Source: Dyella subtropica (lineage in GTDB: Bacteria > Pseudomonadota > Gammaproteobacteria > Xanthomonadales > Rhodanobacteraceae). From it: a stretch of DNA of 64,000 bases. The position numbers and the translations under genes are program-made. Position 1 is the stretch's first letter, and the number at the start of each line of letters is the position of its first letter. Shown one piece after another: positions 8,962 through 17,910 of the stretch. Under the pieces are notes generated by a model. That model was given only the letters and a program-made list of their open reading frames with translations. It ran no database searches and had not been told where the DNA came from. The stretch lies in assembly GCF_026283965.1 (NCBI RefSeq), contig NZ_JAPDPD010000023.1, positions 1-64,000 of the forward strand, given 5' to 3'.

Positions 8962-9223
8962 GAAAGAGATTGTCGTAACCAACAAGCTGGGCCTGCACGC
9001 CCGCGCCTCGGCCAAACTGGTGCAACTGGTGCAGGGTTTCAAATCCACCGTGTGGTTGGTCAGCAAGGGGCGGGAGGTCAACGCGCAAAGCATCATGGGC
9101 GTCATGATGCTTGCCGCTGGTATCGGCACGCCGCTAACGGTGCGGGCCGAAGGACCGGATGAAGACACAGCCCTGAGCGCGGTGGTCGCGCTGTTCGATC
9201 GCAAGTTCGACGAAGGAGCCTGA
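8954..9223 (+). CDS. ptsH: HPr phosphocarrier protein
   Basis: An 89-residue HPr. The enzyme I target His15 lies in GLHARASAKL, and the HPrK target Ser46 lies in NAQSIMGVMML. Both positions match the canonical numbering exactly, so both the PEP-dependent and the ATP-dependent phosphorylation sites are kept. The start lies inside the end of the EIIA gene. Together with enzyme I and EIIA it forms a full phosphorelay without a permease. Confidence 0.95.
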   Translation: MLEKEIVVTNKLGLHARASAKLVQLVQGFKSTVWLVSKGREVNAQSIMGVMMLAAGIGTPLTVRAEGPDEDTALSAVVALFDRKFDEGA

Positions 9224-9375
9224 GTGGCGAAAGCATTTGCCAGCCCATCGCTGCAGCAAAACGTGACGTCCGACGCAAACCGTCGCACGACGTGCAGAAC
9301 CGCTATTGCCGCGGTCACCGGTCGGCCCCATGTCTCGCGCTTTCTCCGAATTGCGGCGCGCCACGGAGGGTGCTT

Positions 9376-11106
9376 ATGAGACACGTCCTTTCAGGTACTA
9401 GTGCATCCCGTGGCATGGCGCTCGGCCGCGCGCGCCTGGTGCAACCCAGTCGCTACCTCGTCGATATGCGGCCGTTGGCCGAGGAAGAGATCGAGGTCGA
9501 GCTTGAGAAACTGCATCGCGCCCTCGACACCGCGCGCCAGGAGCTGCGCGAACTGCGCGGCAAACTTCACGGCGCGCTCGCCCGCGAGGTCAACGAGTTC
9601 ATCGACGCACACAGCCTGTTGCTGGACGACCAGGAATTACTGCGCGGCCTCGACGATCTGGTGCGCATCGGCCACTACCGCCCCGGCGCCGCACTCAAGA
9701 AGCAACGCGATCGCCTTGCCGCCGTGTTCGAAGCGATGGACGACCCCTACCTGCGCAGCCGCAAGGAAGATGTCGACCAGGTCATCAACCGCGTCATCTC
9801 CGCCCTGCAACGCCAGACCAGTCGCGAAGAGCGCAAGCTGGCGGCGCGCGTGGGCGAAATCCTTATCGCCGACACCATTGCGCCCGCCGACATGGCGCAC
9901 CTCGCCGGCAACGGCCTGCTCGGTGTAGTAGCCAGTTCCGGCAGCGCCTATTCGCACAGCGCCATCCTTGCGCGCAGCCTGGACCTGCCCATGCTGGTCG
10001 GCGCGCGCGATGCGTTGTCCAGCATCCACGACGACGACCTGATCCTGCTCGACGCCGAACGCGGCGAAGCCGTAGTGCATCCCACCGCCCAGGATCTGGC
10101 CCGCTATCGTGCCTGGCAACGCGAAGCGCAGGCGGAGGGAAGGCGTCTGGCCTCGCTGGCCAACGCCCCCACCCGCACCAGCGACGGCGTCGACATACGC
10201 CTGCTGGCCAATGCAGAAACACCCACCGACATCGCCATGGCACGCGCACGCGGCGCCGACGGCGTGGGCCTGTACCGCACCGAATTCCTGTTCCTGCGCC
10301 ACAAGGGATTGCCATCGGAAGATGAGCAATTCATCGCCTATCGCGATCTGGTGCTGGGCATGGGCGGCCTGCCCGTCACCATCCGCACGCTGGATCTCGG
10401 CGCCGACAAGGCCGACGCCGCCGGCCTGGCGGCACGTGGCGAGGAAAATCCGGCGTTGGGCGTGCGCGGCGTGCGCTTGTCATTGCGCCATCCAGCCGTG
10501 TTCACCACCCAGATCCGCGCCATCCTGCGTGCCGCCTGCTACGGCCCGGTGCGTGTGCTGGTGCCGATGGTGACGCAACCGGACGAACTGATCGCCGTGC
10601 GCACCTTGTTCAAACTGGCTCGCCAGGACCTCAAGCGCGAAAACGTCGATTTGCCGGAGAAACTGCCGCTGGGCGCGATGATCGAAGTGCCGGCCGCCGC
10701 CATCAACGTGCGCTCGCTGCTCGATCATGCCGACTTCCTCGCCATCGGCACCAACGATCTGGCGCAATACGTGCTCGCCGCCGACCGCGGCAACGATGCG
10801 CTGGACAATATCTACAACCCGCTGCAGCCCGCCCTGCTGCGGTTGATTTCGTACGTCATCTCCGCGGGCCGACGCGCGAAGAAGCCGGTGAGCCTGTGCG
10901 GCGAGATCGGCGGCGACACCAAGTTCACCGCCATGCTGCTGGCGCTGGGCCTGTGCGAGTTCAGCATGCACTCCAGCCAGCTGCTGCATGTGCGCGACCG
11001 CATCGCCACGCTGGATCACGCCGCCTTGCGTCGGCTCGCACCGGCCATCCTCCGTGCACGCACGCATGAGGAAGCCGAGGCGCTGTTGGCCGAGATCGGC
11101 GGTTAA
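9376..11106 (+). CDS. ptsI: PTS enzyme I (PEP-protein phosphotransferase)
   Basis: Transfers phosphate from PEP to HPr. The 576 residues begin at the ATG at 9376, which has a perfect GGAGGG five bases upstream; a longer frame reaches 9292 but has no support. The active-site His194 lies in SSGSAYSHSAILARSLDLP. The C-terminal PEP-utilising barrel shows RTEFLF and SLCGEIGGD (near 515). The length is normal for a plain enzyme I, without the GAF domain of PtsP. It is the last gene of the PTS cluster. Confidence 0.96.
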   Translation: MRHVLSGTSASRGMALGRARLVQPSRYLVDMRPLAEEEIEVELEKLHRALDTARQELRELRGKLHGALAREVNEFIDAHSLLLDDQELLRGLDDLVRIGHYRPGAALKKQRDRLAAVFEAMDDPYLRSRKEDVDQVINRVISALQRQTSREERKLAARVGEILIADTIAPADMAHLAGNGLLGVVASSGSAYSHSAILARSLDLPMLVGARDALSSIHDDDLILLDAERGEAVVHPTAQDLARYRAWQREAQAEGRRLASLANAPTRTSDGVDIRLLANAETPTDIAMARARGADGVGLYRTEFLFLRHKGLPSEDEQFIAYRDLVLGMGGLPVTIRTLDLGADKADAAGLAARGEENPALGVRGVRLSLRHPAVFTTQIRAILRAACYGPVRVLVPMVTQPDELIAVRTLFKLARQDLKRENVDLPEKLPLGAMIEVPAAAINVRSLLDHADFLAIGTNDLAQYVLAADRGNDALDNIYNPLQPALLRLISYVISAGRRAKKPVSLCGEIGGDTKFTAMLLALGLCEFSMHSSQLLHVRDRIATLDHAALRRLAPAILRARTHEEAEALLAEIGG

Positions 11107-11155
11107 CTGCCACCCACGATTTCAACCTGACCCACCACACATCGCTGTATGGGCT

Positions 11156-11180
11156 GGTCGCGCACAGGGTGCGCTCCTAC
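11156..11180 (-). repeat. Solo REP-like unit
   Basis: This 25 bp unit (cgcacagggtgcgctcctac at its core) matches one arm of the paired element at 34748-34859. It ends directly against the stop codon of the LysR gene (11181-11183). It can form a small hairpin by itself (gcgcac/gtgcgc). Confidence 0.7.
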
Positions 11181-12062
11181 CTACAACCTGGCATCGGCGA
11201 GAAAGGTGTCGAGCAGCGCGCCGCGATACTTCTCCCGATGCATCAGCAGGAACAGCTTGCGGCGCAAGTCCAGGAACGGTGTCTTCAATGCCTTCAGGCG
11301 GCCCGCCGCCAGTGCGTCGATCACCGCCACCTCGGGCAGGCAGGCAATGCCGAGGCCTGCCACGACGGCCTGCTTGATCGCCTCGATCTGGTCCAATTCC
11401 AGTGCCGTCTCGCCCGGCGGCAGTTGCGCCAGTACACGCTCACTGGTCGTGCGGGTGGCCGAGCCTGGTTCGCGCAGCACCCAACGCGCACCGGCGAAAT
11501 CCTCCGGCTGCAATCGCCGTTTACGCGCCAATGGGTGATCGGGCGGCGCGCACACCACCAGTGCGTCGTCGCGCCACGGCTCCATCTCCAAGGAGGGGTG
11601 CGCCACCGGCCCCTCCACGCAGCCCACGTCCAGCTCATGAGCCAGCAGCGCCGCGGCAATCGCATCGGTATTGGCAACGCGCAGACGAATGGCCACCTGA
11701 GGATGCGCGCGCACGAAACGGCCGAGCAATTCGCCGACGCGATAATTGCCTACGGTGTTGCTGGCACCGATGCGCAGCTCTCCGGCGAGTGACTCCGCCC
11801 CGCCGCGTCCAAGACGACCGAACTCGGCGTAGCGTTCCAACAACTCCTGCGCCAGCGGCAATAACTCACGGCCACGCGCGTTGAGCCGCAGCCGCCCCCG
11901 CTCGCGAGCGAACACAGGCGCATCGAGTTGCCGCTCCATTTCGGCCAGCGCCATGCTGGCGGCGGGCTGAGTCAGGTGCAGCGCGTCCGCCGCGGCACGC
12001 ACGCTGCCTAGGCGGGCCACCTGCACGAACACATCGAGCTGGCGAGGGCTGATATTGATCAT
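11181..12062 (-). CDS. LysR-family regulator, YeiE-like
   Basis: A 293-residue LysR-type regulator with the N-terminal winged HTH (FVQVARLGSVRAAADALHLTQPAASMAL, about 12-39) and a C-terminal effector-binding domain that starts near residue 90 (ELRIGASNTVGNYRVGELL). It is divergent from yeiH, the same arrangement as E. coli yeiE-yeiH, and its residues resemble the YeiE/CbbR branch. It therefore probably controls yeiH in response to a sulfur or sulfite-related effector; the effector is inferred. A REP-like unit abuts its stop codon. Confidence 0.88.
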   Translation of the reverse strand: MINISPRQLDVFVQVARLGSVRAAADALHLTQPAASMALAEMERQLDAPVFARERGRLRLNARGRELLPLAQELLERYAEFGRLGRGGAESLAGELRIGASNTVGNYRVGELLGRFVRAHPQVAIRLRVANTDAIAAALLAHELDVGCVEGPVAHPSLEMEPWRDDALVVCAPPDHPLARKRRLQPEDFAGARWVLREPGSATRTTSERVLAQLPPGETALELDQIEAIKQAVVAGLGIACLPEVAVIDALAAGRLKALKTPFLDLRRKLFLLMHREKYRGALLDTFLADARL

Positions 12063-12152
12063 CAGCTCATCTTATACATTGAATCAGATATTCCAAATTT
12101 TCCTGATGGGCCGGCGGCAGGACAATGGTGTTCGATTTCAGGAAGACCGTCC
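12063..12152. promoter_or_regulatory. Divergent LysR-yeiH control region
   Basis: This short gap is markedly AT-rich compared with its surroundings. It contains the dyad GAAT-cagat-ATTC (12081-12093) inside a T-N11-A type context, as expected for a LysR operator. It should hold both promoters. The yeiH ribosome binding site AGGAAG sits just upstream of its ATG. Confidence 0.5.
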
Positions 12153-13178
12153 ATGAACACCACCGCTATCCCCACCCCTGCCAGCCCGACGCTGGGCCAG
12201 CGCGCCCCGGGCCTGTTGCTCGCCACTGGCATAGCTTTGCTTGCGCTCGGCTTGGGTCGGGTGGCTCCCCTGGTGGGTGGGCCGGTGTTCGGGATCGTGC
12301 TCGGCATTCTGGTGCGCAACCTGGTCGCGCCGAGCGGACAGTTCACGCCGGGCATCCAGTTCGCCGGCAAGCAGGTGTTGCAGTGGTCGATCATCGCGCT
12401 CGGTTTCGGCCTGAGCCTCGCTCAGGTGGCCAAGACCGGCCTGGAGTCGTTGTCAGTAACCCTGGTCACCATGACCGTGGCCTTTCTCGCCGCCTGGGGC
12501 CTGGGCCGCGCGCTGAAAGTGCATGACAAACTCAAGATTCTGATCGGCGTAGGCACGGCTATTTGCGGCGGCTCGGCCATTGCGGCCGTCACCCCCATCA
12601 TCAAGCCGGACGAACACGACACGGCGTTCGCCATCTCCACCATCTTCCTGTTCAACCTGGTCGCGGTGCTGTTGTTTCCGCTGCTGGGGCACGTGCTGCA
12701 TCTGTCCGACCTCGGCTTCGGCCTATGGGCCGGCACGGCCATCAACGACACATCGTCGGTCGTGGCCGCGGGCTACAGCTTCAGCAAGGAAGCGGGCGAC
12801 TACGCCACCATCGTCAAACTCACCCGCGCCACGCTGATCATTCCGATCTGCCTGGCACTGGCCTTCGCGGTGGCATGGCGCGAAAAGAAGCAGGGCTCCA
12901 GCGACTTCAGCCTGCGCAAAATCTTCCCCTGGTTCATCCTGTGGTTCCTGGTGGCCTCCGGCGTGCGCACGGCGGGCCTGGTGCCCACGGCGATCCAGCC
13001 GGCCATCCATATGGCGGCGGAGTTTTTGATCATCGTGGCGCTCACGGCCATAGGACTGTCGGCCAACCTGCGCAGAATGGCCTCGACCGGTGCGCGTCCG
13101 ATTCTGCTGGGCCTAGGCGTGTGGGCCGCCGTATCGGTGAGCAGCCTGCTGGTGCAGCTGGTCATCGGGCAGCTTTGA
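12153..13178 (+). CDS. yeiH: Putative sulfate/sulfite exporter, YeiH family
   Basis: An integral membrane protein of 341 residues, with about ten hydrophobic helices and the UPF0324/PSE family motif GTAICGGSAIAAVTPII (near 132-148). It also has AGTAINDTSSVVAAGYSFS (near 193-211). Members are annotated as putative sulfate exporters; direct transport evidence is limited. It is divergent from a LysR regulator. AGGAAG precedes the ATG. Confidence 0.88.
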   Translation: MNTTAIPTPASPTLGQRAPGLLLATGIALLALGLGRVAPLVGGPVFGIVLGILVRNLVAPSGQFTPGIQFAGKQVLQWSIIALGFGLSLAQVAKTGLESLSVTLVTMTVAFLAAWGLGRALKVHDKLKILIGVGTAICGGSAIAAVTPIIKPDEHDTAFAISTIFLFNLVAVLLFPLLGHVLHLSDLGFGLWAGTAINDTSSVVAAGYSFSKEAGDYATIVKLTRATLIIPICLALAFAVAWREKKQGSSDFSLRKIFPWFILWFLVASGVRTAGLVPTAIQPAIHMAAEFLIIVALTAIGLSANLRRMASTGARPILLGLGVWAAVSVSSLLVQLVIGQL

Positions 13179-13201
13179 TCCGGCAGCGCCCAGCACCACT
13201 C

Positions 13202-13888
13202 TTAGCGCCCCTGCTCCGCCAACGTCAGCGCCACCTTGTCGCGCAGATAGACCGGCAAGGCCAATTCGGGCGCTAACGCATGGCCGGCGCGAAATTCGCG
13301 CACGGCCAGTTCAGCGACATGTTCGGCCTGCGGGAAACAAGCGCCGTTCGATGAATGCAGCGCACCCGTCAGACGATGGCCCAACACCTCCGCATACGTC
13401 GCCCAGCCGGTGCCGACGACATGCCACGCATCGGCCTTCGGCAATGCGAGCGACTCCGCCGTGCAAACGCGTTCGTCATCGAGCGACACCAGGCCGCCGT
13501 TGTCGTCGCGGCGATAGCTCGCGGCATAGATCTCGCCCATGCGCGCATCGATCACGGCAAGGATGGCGGCATCGTCTTCGGGCGCCTCCAGCGCCAGCGC
13601 GGCGAGCGACGATACCGTCACCACCGGGCGATCCAGCGCCAGCGCCATGCCCTGCGCCAGCGATATCCCCAGGCGCACACCCGTGAAGGCGCCCGGCCCA
13701 CGTCCAACGGCGATGGCATCCAACGCATGACGGCCCAGGCCTGCTTCCGCCAGCAGGCCATTGGCCATGGGCAGGACGAGTTCGGCGTGACGGCGCGGCG
13801 CGATTTCGCTGCGAGCGATCACTTCGTCGCCGTGGACCAGGGCGACGGAACAGGCTTCGGTGGAGGTTTCGATGGCGAGCAGATTCAT
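13202..13888 (-). CDS. tsaB: tRNA threonylcarbamoyladenosine synthesis protein TsaB
   Basis: A 228-residue member of the TsaD/TsaB ASKHA-fold family. It forms the TsaBDE complex that makes t6A37 in ANN-decoding tRNAs. The N-terminal MNLLAIETSTEACSVALVHG and the GRGPGAFTGVRLGI motif (about 63-76) are diagnostic. The ATG at 13888 is chosen because family homology begins there; the frame stays open 40 codons further upstream but lacks homology. No clear ribosome binding site. It converges with yeiH. Confidence 0.94.
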   Translation of the reverse strand: MNLLAIETSTEACSVALVHGDEVIARSEIAPRRHAELVLPMANGLLAEAGLGRHALDAIAVGRGPGAFTGVRLGISLAQGMALALDRPVVTVSSLAALALEAPEDDAAILAVIDARMGEIYAASYRRDDNGGLVSLDDERVCTAESLALPKADAWHVVGTGWATYAEVLGHRLTGALHSSNGACFPQAEHVAELAVREFRAGHALAPELALPVYLRDKVALTLAEQGR

Positions 13889-14112
13889 AGCCGCGCCATG
13901 GTAACAGTCGCGCTTGCGCACCGGTTTTTGCAGTCCGGGCCGCGACCCACCATCCATCGAGCCCATCTCATGATTTCTTCGCGCATGATTTCCTCGCCAT
14001 CCCTTCACAAACGCCCCCGCAGTTTTCCCGAGTGCAAATCACAGCACGCCGCACGGCCCGCCCTGTGCCGGGATCGGGCCGTTTGCGGGCGGCGCGTGGC
14101 TTTCGCGAAGCC

Positions 14113-14129
14113 ATTACCTCCTAGGTAAT
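14113..14129. promoter_or_regulatory. Perfect dyad upstream of alpha/beta hydrolase gene
   Basis: ATTACC-tccta-GGTAAT is a perfect 6-5-6 inverted repeat, 62 bp before the start of the hydrolase gene. Its size and position suit a dimeric repressor or LysR-type activator. Confidence 0.5.
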
Positions 14130-14191
14130 CGTTCTGCGGCCACCGCTGGCGCAAGCTGGCTCCATTCAACGACCACACCAAGGAGCCAGCC

Positions 14192-15049
14192 ATGCCGTTC
14201 TTCCAAGCCACCGACGGAACCCGCCTGTTCTATGAAGACTGGGGCCAGGGCGACCCCATGGTATTCGTCAGCTCATGGGCGCTGGACTCGCGCATGTGGG
14301 CGCCGCACATGCTGCACTTCAGCGCAGCGGGCCGCCGCTGCATTGCTCTCGACCGCCGCGGCCATGGCCGCTCAGACCGCCCGGGCGGCGGCTACGACTA
14401 TGACCGGCTCGCCGATGACCTTGCCGAACTGATCGCGCACCTGGACCTGGATCGCATCACGCTCGTCGCCCACTCCATGGGCACCGGCGAAAGCATCCGC
14501 TATCTCGCACGCCATGGCACCCGGCGCATCGCCCGCGCGATATATCTGGGTGCTATCTCGCCCTGCTATCTGAGAAACGCCAGCCATCCCGATGGCATCG
14601 GTCCAGAAGTCATCGAACAAGTCATCGCGGAGATCGCCGGCGACTTGCCCGCCTGGCTGGCCGAGGGCGCAGACGGCTTCTTTTTGCCGCGCAGCACCGG
14701 CACCTCGGCGGAAACCATCCGCCACACCATCGACATCATTCTCGACGCCTCGCTCAAGGCGCTGGTCGAGTGCATCCGCACCAAGTTGAACGCGGATTTG
14801 CGCGACGAACTGCAACAGCTCGACCTGCCCTTGCTGCTGATCCACGGCGACCGCGATGTCAGCGAATCGTTGGCGAACAGCCAGGCCATCCAGGCCCTGG
14901 TCGAAGGCTCCCACATGATTTCCTATGAAGGCGCACCGCACGGTCTGTTCCATACGCACCGCAGTCGCCTGATCGCCGACATCGAGCGCTTCATGCTGGA
15001 AACACACCAGGGACACACTCGCGCGGCACCGGCATCATCGCTGGCATGA
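14192..15049 (+). CDS. Alpha/beta hydrolase
   Basis: A 285-residue alpha/beta-hydrolase-fold protein, close in pattern to non-haem chloroperoxidases and esterases. Visible elements are the oxyanion region VFVSSWALDSRMW, DRRGHGRSDRP, the nucleophile elbow AHSMGTGES (Ser near 95), an acidic residue in LLIHGDRDVSES (near 214), and the catalytic His in GAPHGLFHTH (near 250). No signal peptide. Strong AAGGAG before the ATG. The stop overlaps an ATG (ATGA) of a short downstream frame. Substrate unknown. Confidence 0.88.
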   Translation: MPFFQATDGTRLFYEDWGQGDPMVFVSSWALDSRMWAPHMLHFSAAGRRCIALDRRGHGRSDRPGGGYDYDRLADDLAELIAHLDLDRITLVAHSMGTGESIRYLARHGTRRIARAIYLGAISPCYLRNASHPDGIGPEVIEQVIAEIAGDLPAWLAEGADGFFLPRSTGTSAETIRHTIDIILDASLKALVECIRTKLNADLRDELQQLDLPLLLIHGDRDVSESLANSQAIQALVEGSHMISYEGAPHGLFHTHRSRLIADIERFMLETHQGHTRAAPASSLA

Positions 15050-15398
15050 ATGCCGCCCTCACCGACCTTCACCGCCCCGTCGGCGACCTGCTGCGCGAAT
15101 GGCCGCCGACACCGGCTGCGGCGCCGCCAGCCATGACCTGCAGCTGATGGCCTTGCTGCATGAACTGCAGGCCCTGACCTGCCCTGGCGAACACGCCCAC
15201 ATCAGCGGGACCGACCCGGTGGGCGTCGCCAGTTCGATGCCGTTGGAAGTCGATGGCGTCGTACTGTCGATGCTCAGCACCACCACCATCTTCGGCACAC
15301 CGGTCGATATCACACTGGCCGAATTGGCCCTGGAAGCGTTCGTGCCCGCGGATGCGGTTGCAGCGGCGGCGCTGCGGCGGCTGGCGGGGACTGCCTAG
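15046..15398 (+). pseudogene. Probable remnant of a regulator C-terminal domain (MmyB-like)
   Basis: An ATG overlaps the hydrolase stop but its frame ends after 33 codons. A second frame from 15099 codes for 99 residues ending in SMLSTTTIFGTPVDITLAELALEAFVPADAV. That end resembles, from memory, the C terminus of XRE regulators with an MmyB-like ligand-binding domain. No helix-turn-helix remains. I read this as a frameshifted or truncated remnant; a small real protein starting at 15099 is possible, but it lacks a clear ribosome binding site. Confidence 0.4.
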
Positions 15399-15492
15399 AG
15401 TGAGCGGAGAGGATTAAGAAGTGAGAAAAAGGCTGATAACTGCGGTTTTCGCCCATGTCTCTCACTTCTCACTACGTTCCACTCACTCCTAG
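15399..15492. repeat. Purine/pyrimidine long-hairpin element, copy 2
   Basis: The left half is gagtgagcgga and ttaagaagtgagaa; the right half is ctctcacttctcacta and ttccactcactcc. The halves are imperfect reverse complements around a short centre. It fills most of the gap before the DGPF gene. See the related elements near 4.35, 56.7 and 61.4 kb. Confidence 0.6.
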
Positions 15493-15619
15493 CTTGTTCT
15501 CCCCAGACGAGGCGCGAAAAACTTTCCGCCCGTTGTGTCGATCCAGCCGATCCCCAATCGTCGCCTAGGCAAGAGTCCCCAAAAACTGGCGGATTCCCAC
15601 CCTACCAAGGAGAACGACG

Positions 15620-16051
15620 ATGCGATTCATGGTGATGGTCAAAGCCAACAAGGACTCGGAAGCCGGCGTAATGCCGAGCGAGCAGCTCCTGAGCGACATG
15701 GGCAAGTTCAATGAGGAACTGGTGAAAGCCGGCGTCCTACTCGCCGCCGAAGGTCTTCACGCCAGCTCCAAGGGCGCGCGCATACATTTCTCCGGCGGCA
15801 AGCGCACCGTGATCGACGGGCCGTTCGCCGAAACCAAGGAACTGATCGCCGGATTCTGGTTGATCCAGGTCAAATCGATCGAGGAGGCCATCGAATGGAT
15901 GAGGCGCTGCCCCAATCCCTTCGATGGCGAATCGGAGATCGAGATCCGCCGGGTGTTCGAGGCCGAAGACTTCGGTGCCGAGCTCACCCCGGAATTGCGC
16001 GAACGGGGAGAACGTCTGCGCGCCGAAGTGGCCTCACGCTCCACGCGTTGA
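15620..16051 (+). CDS. YCII/DGPF-domain protein
   Basis: A 143-residue protein of the YCII (DGPF) family. The name-giving motif is present in TVIDGPFAETKELIAGFWLIQ (near 55-75). AAGGAG precedes the ATG. Such proteins are the conserved neighbours of ECF42 sigma factors, and one lies two genes downstream here, so the three genes probably form one unit. Biochemical activity of the family is unknown. Confidence 0.9.
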   Translation: MRFMVMVKANKDSEAGVMPSEQLLSDMGKFNEELVKAGVLLAAEGLHASSKGARIHFSGGKRTVIDGPFAETKELIAGFWLIQVKSIEEAIEWMRRCPNPFDGESEIEIRRVFEAEDFGAELTPELRERGERLRAEVASRSTR

Positions 16052-16106
16052 CGCACACCCGCACCACATTGACCGTCCAATCTCAAACCCGCCCAAGGAG
16101 ACTCTC

Positions 16107-16526
16107 ATGTTGGCCCAGCCCTACCTCAACTTCGACGGTCGCTGCCAGGAAGCGCTCGACTTTTATCAAAAAGCCTTGGGCGCCGAAGTCACTATGCTCA
16201 TGCGCTTCAAAGACAATCCGGAACCGCAGAAGCCCGACTGCCACAGTGACCCCGCAGCGGCTGACAAGGTGATGCACTCCGCCTTCCGTATCGGTGAAAC
16301 CATGGTCATGGCCACCGATGGTTACAACACGGGCGGCACCAAGTTCAGCGGCTTCTCGCTCTCGCTCACGGTGAACGGCGAGGCGGAGGTCAAACGCTGC
16401 TGCGATGCGCTGGCCGACGGCGGCCAGATACAGATGCCCCCGGCCAAAACCTTTTACGCCGCCAGCTTCGGCATGGTCACCGACCGCTTCGGCGTGTCGT
16501 GGATGGTGATCGCGTTGCCGCAATAA
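16107..16526 (+). CDS. VOC-family protein (PhnB-like)
   Basis: A 139-residue vicinal-oxygen-chelate protein of the PhnB/3-demethylubiquinone methyltransferase-like type. Typical segments are YLNFDGRCQEALDFYQKALGAEV at the start and KTFYAASFGMVTDRFGVSWMV at the end. The ATG at 16107 has AAGGAG seven bases upstream; a longer open frame upstream overlaps the previous gene and is rejected. It is probably co-transcribed with the DGPF gene and the sigma factor. Confidence 0.9.
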   Translation: MLAQPYLNFDGRCQEALDFYQKALGAEVTMLMRFKDNPEPQKPDCHSDPAAADKVMHSAFRIGETMVMATDGYNTGGTKFSGFSLSLTVNGEAEVKRCCDALADGGQIQMPPAKTFYAASFGMVTDRFGVSWMVIALPQ

Positions 16527-16614
16527 GCCGACGCTTGGGATGCTCCGTCCATGCGGCGGAACGATGCCTTCCGGCGGTTGCACCTGAGCGATGGTGATGG
16601 TGTGATCGGGAGCT

Positions 16615-17910
16615 ATGACCGCGACCGACATCCACCGTGCCATTGACGCCGTATGGCGCATCGAATCGGCCAAACTCATCGCCGGCCTCGCGCGCATGGT
16701 GCGCGATGTCGGCCTGGCCGAAGAGCTGGCGCAAGACGCGCTGGTGATCGCGCTGGAGCAATGGCCCGAATCGGGCGTGCCGGACAACCCCGGCGCATGG
16801 CTGATGACCACCGCCAAGCATCGTGCCATCGACCGTTTGCGCCGTAGCAAACTGATCGAACGCAAGCACGAGGAAATTACGCGCGAGCTTGAGGCTGAAC
16901 AGGAGTTCGCCTTCTCCGAAGTGGAGCTGGCCGCGGACGACCACATCGGCGACGACATGCTGCGCCTGGTGTTCACCGCCTGCCATCCCGTGCTCTCCAT
17001 GGAGGCACGCGTCGCGCTCACCCTGCGCCTGCTCGGCGGTCTGACCACCGACGAAATCGCCCGCGCCTTCCTCGTGCCGGAACCCACCATCGCCCAGCGC
17101 ATCGTGCGCGCCAAGCGCACGCTTGCCGATGCGCAGGTGCCGTTCGAAGTGCCGCGCGGCGACGAGATGCAGGAACGCCTGTCCTCGGTGCTCGGCGTGA
17201 TCTATCTGATCTTCAACGAAGGCTATTCCGCCACTGCCGGCGACGACTGGATGCGCCCCTCACTTTGCGATGAAGCGCTGCGCCTCGGCCGCATCCTGGC
17301 CGAGCTGAGCCCGCGGGAACCCGAAGTGCATGGGCTGGTCGCCCTGATGGAAATCCAGGCTTCACGCGCCGGCGCACGCACCGGCCCCACCGGCGAACCG
17401 ATCCTGCTGCTCAATCAGAACCGCGCACAATGGGATCGGCTGTTGATCCAGCGCGGCCTGACTTCACTACAGCGCGCCGAGAAACTCGACGAAACCCGCG
17501 GCATCTATACCAGCCAGGCCGCCATCGCCGCCTGCCACGCTCGCGCCCGCACCGCCGAAGCCACCGACTGGCGCCGTATCGTCACGCTCTATGGCGAGCT
17601 TGCGCAAATCGCTCCCTCACCCGTGATCGAACTCAATCGCGCCGTCGCCGTCTCGATGGCCTTTGGCCCTGCCGCCGCACTCGCCATTGTCGAGACGCTC
17701 ACCGGCGAACCTTCACTCAAGAACTACCACCTGCTTCCGAGTGTTCGCGGTGACCTGCTACGCAAACTCAATCGCCCCGATGAAGCGAAGGCGGAATTCG
17801 AACGCGCCGCCGCGCTCACGCGCAATGCGCGTGAGCGGGAGCTATTACTGGATCGGGCGGCGGCGTGTGCGAAAGAGATAGAACGCGGCAGCGAGGACGA
17901 AACCCATTGA
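16615..17910 (+). CDS. ECF42-type RNA polymerase sigma factor with C-terminal extension
   Basis: A 431-residue extracytoplasmic-function sigma factor. Regions 2 and 4 occupy roughly residues 1-180 (LAEELAQDALVIALEQWP; LTTDEIARAFLVPEPTIAQRIVRAKRTL). A long C-terminal extension follows with the conserved LGVIYLIFNEGYSAT, typical of the ECF42/DUF6596 group, and TPR-like helices. ECF42 factors lack an anti-sigma partner; the extension is thought to regulate them. The linked DGPF gene is the known hallmark. The stop codon TGA is also the first three bases of a tgaacaggctcttag repeat half-site. Confidence 0.92.
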   Translation: MTATDIHRAIDAVWRIESAKLIAGLARMVRDVGLAEELAQDALVIALEQWPESGVPDNPGAWLMTTAKHRAIDRLRRSKLIERKHEEITRELEAEQEFAFSEVELAADDHIGDDMLRLVFTACHPVLSMEARVALTLRLLGGLTTDEIARAFLVPEPTIAQRIVRAKRTLADAQVPFEVPRGDEMQERLSSVLGVIYLIFNEGYSATAGDDWMRPSLCDEALRLGRILAELSPREPEVHGLVALMEIQASRAGARTGPTGEPILLLNQNRAQWDRLLIQRGLTSLQRAEKLDETRGIYTSQAAIAACHARARTAEATDWRRIVTLYGELAQIAPSPVIELNRAVAVSMAFGPAAALAIVETLTGEPSLKNYHLLPSVRGDLLRKLNRPDEAKAEFERAAALTRNARERELLLDRAAACAKEIERGSEDETH

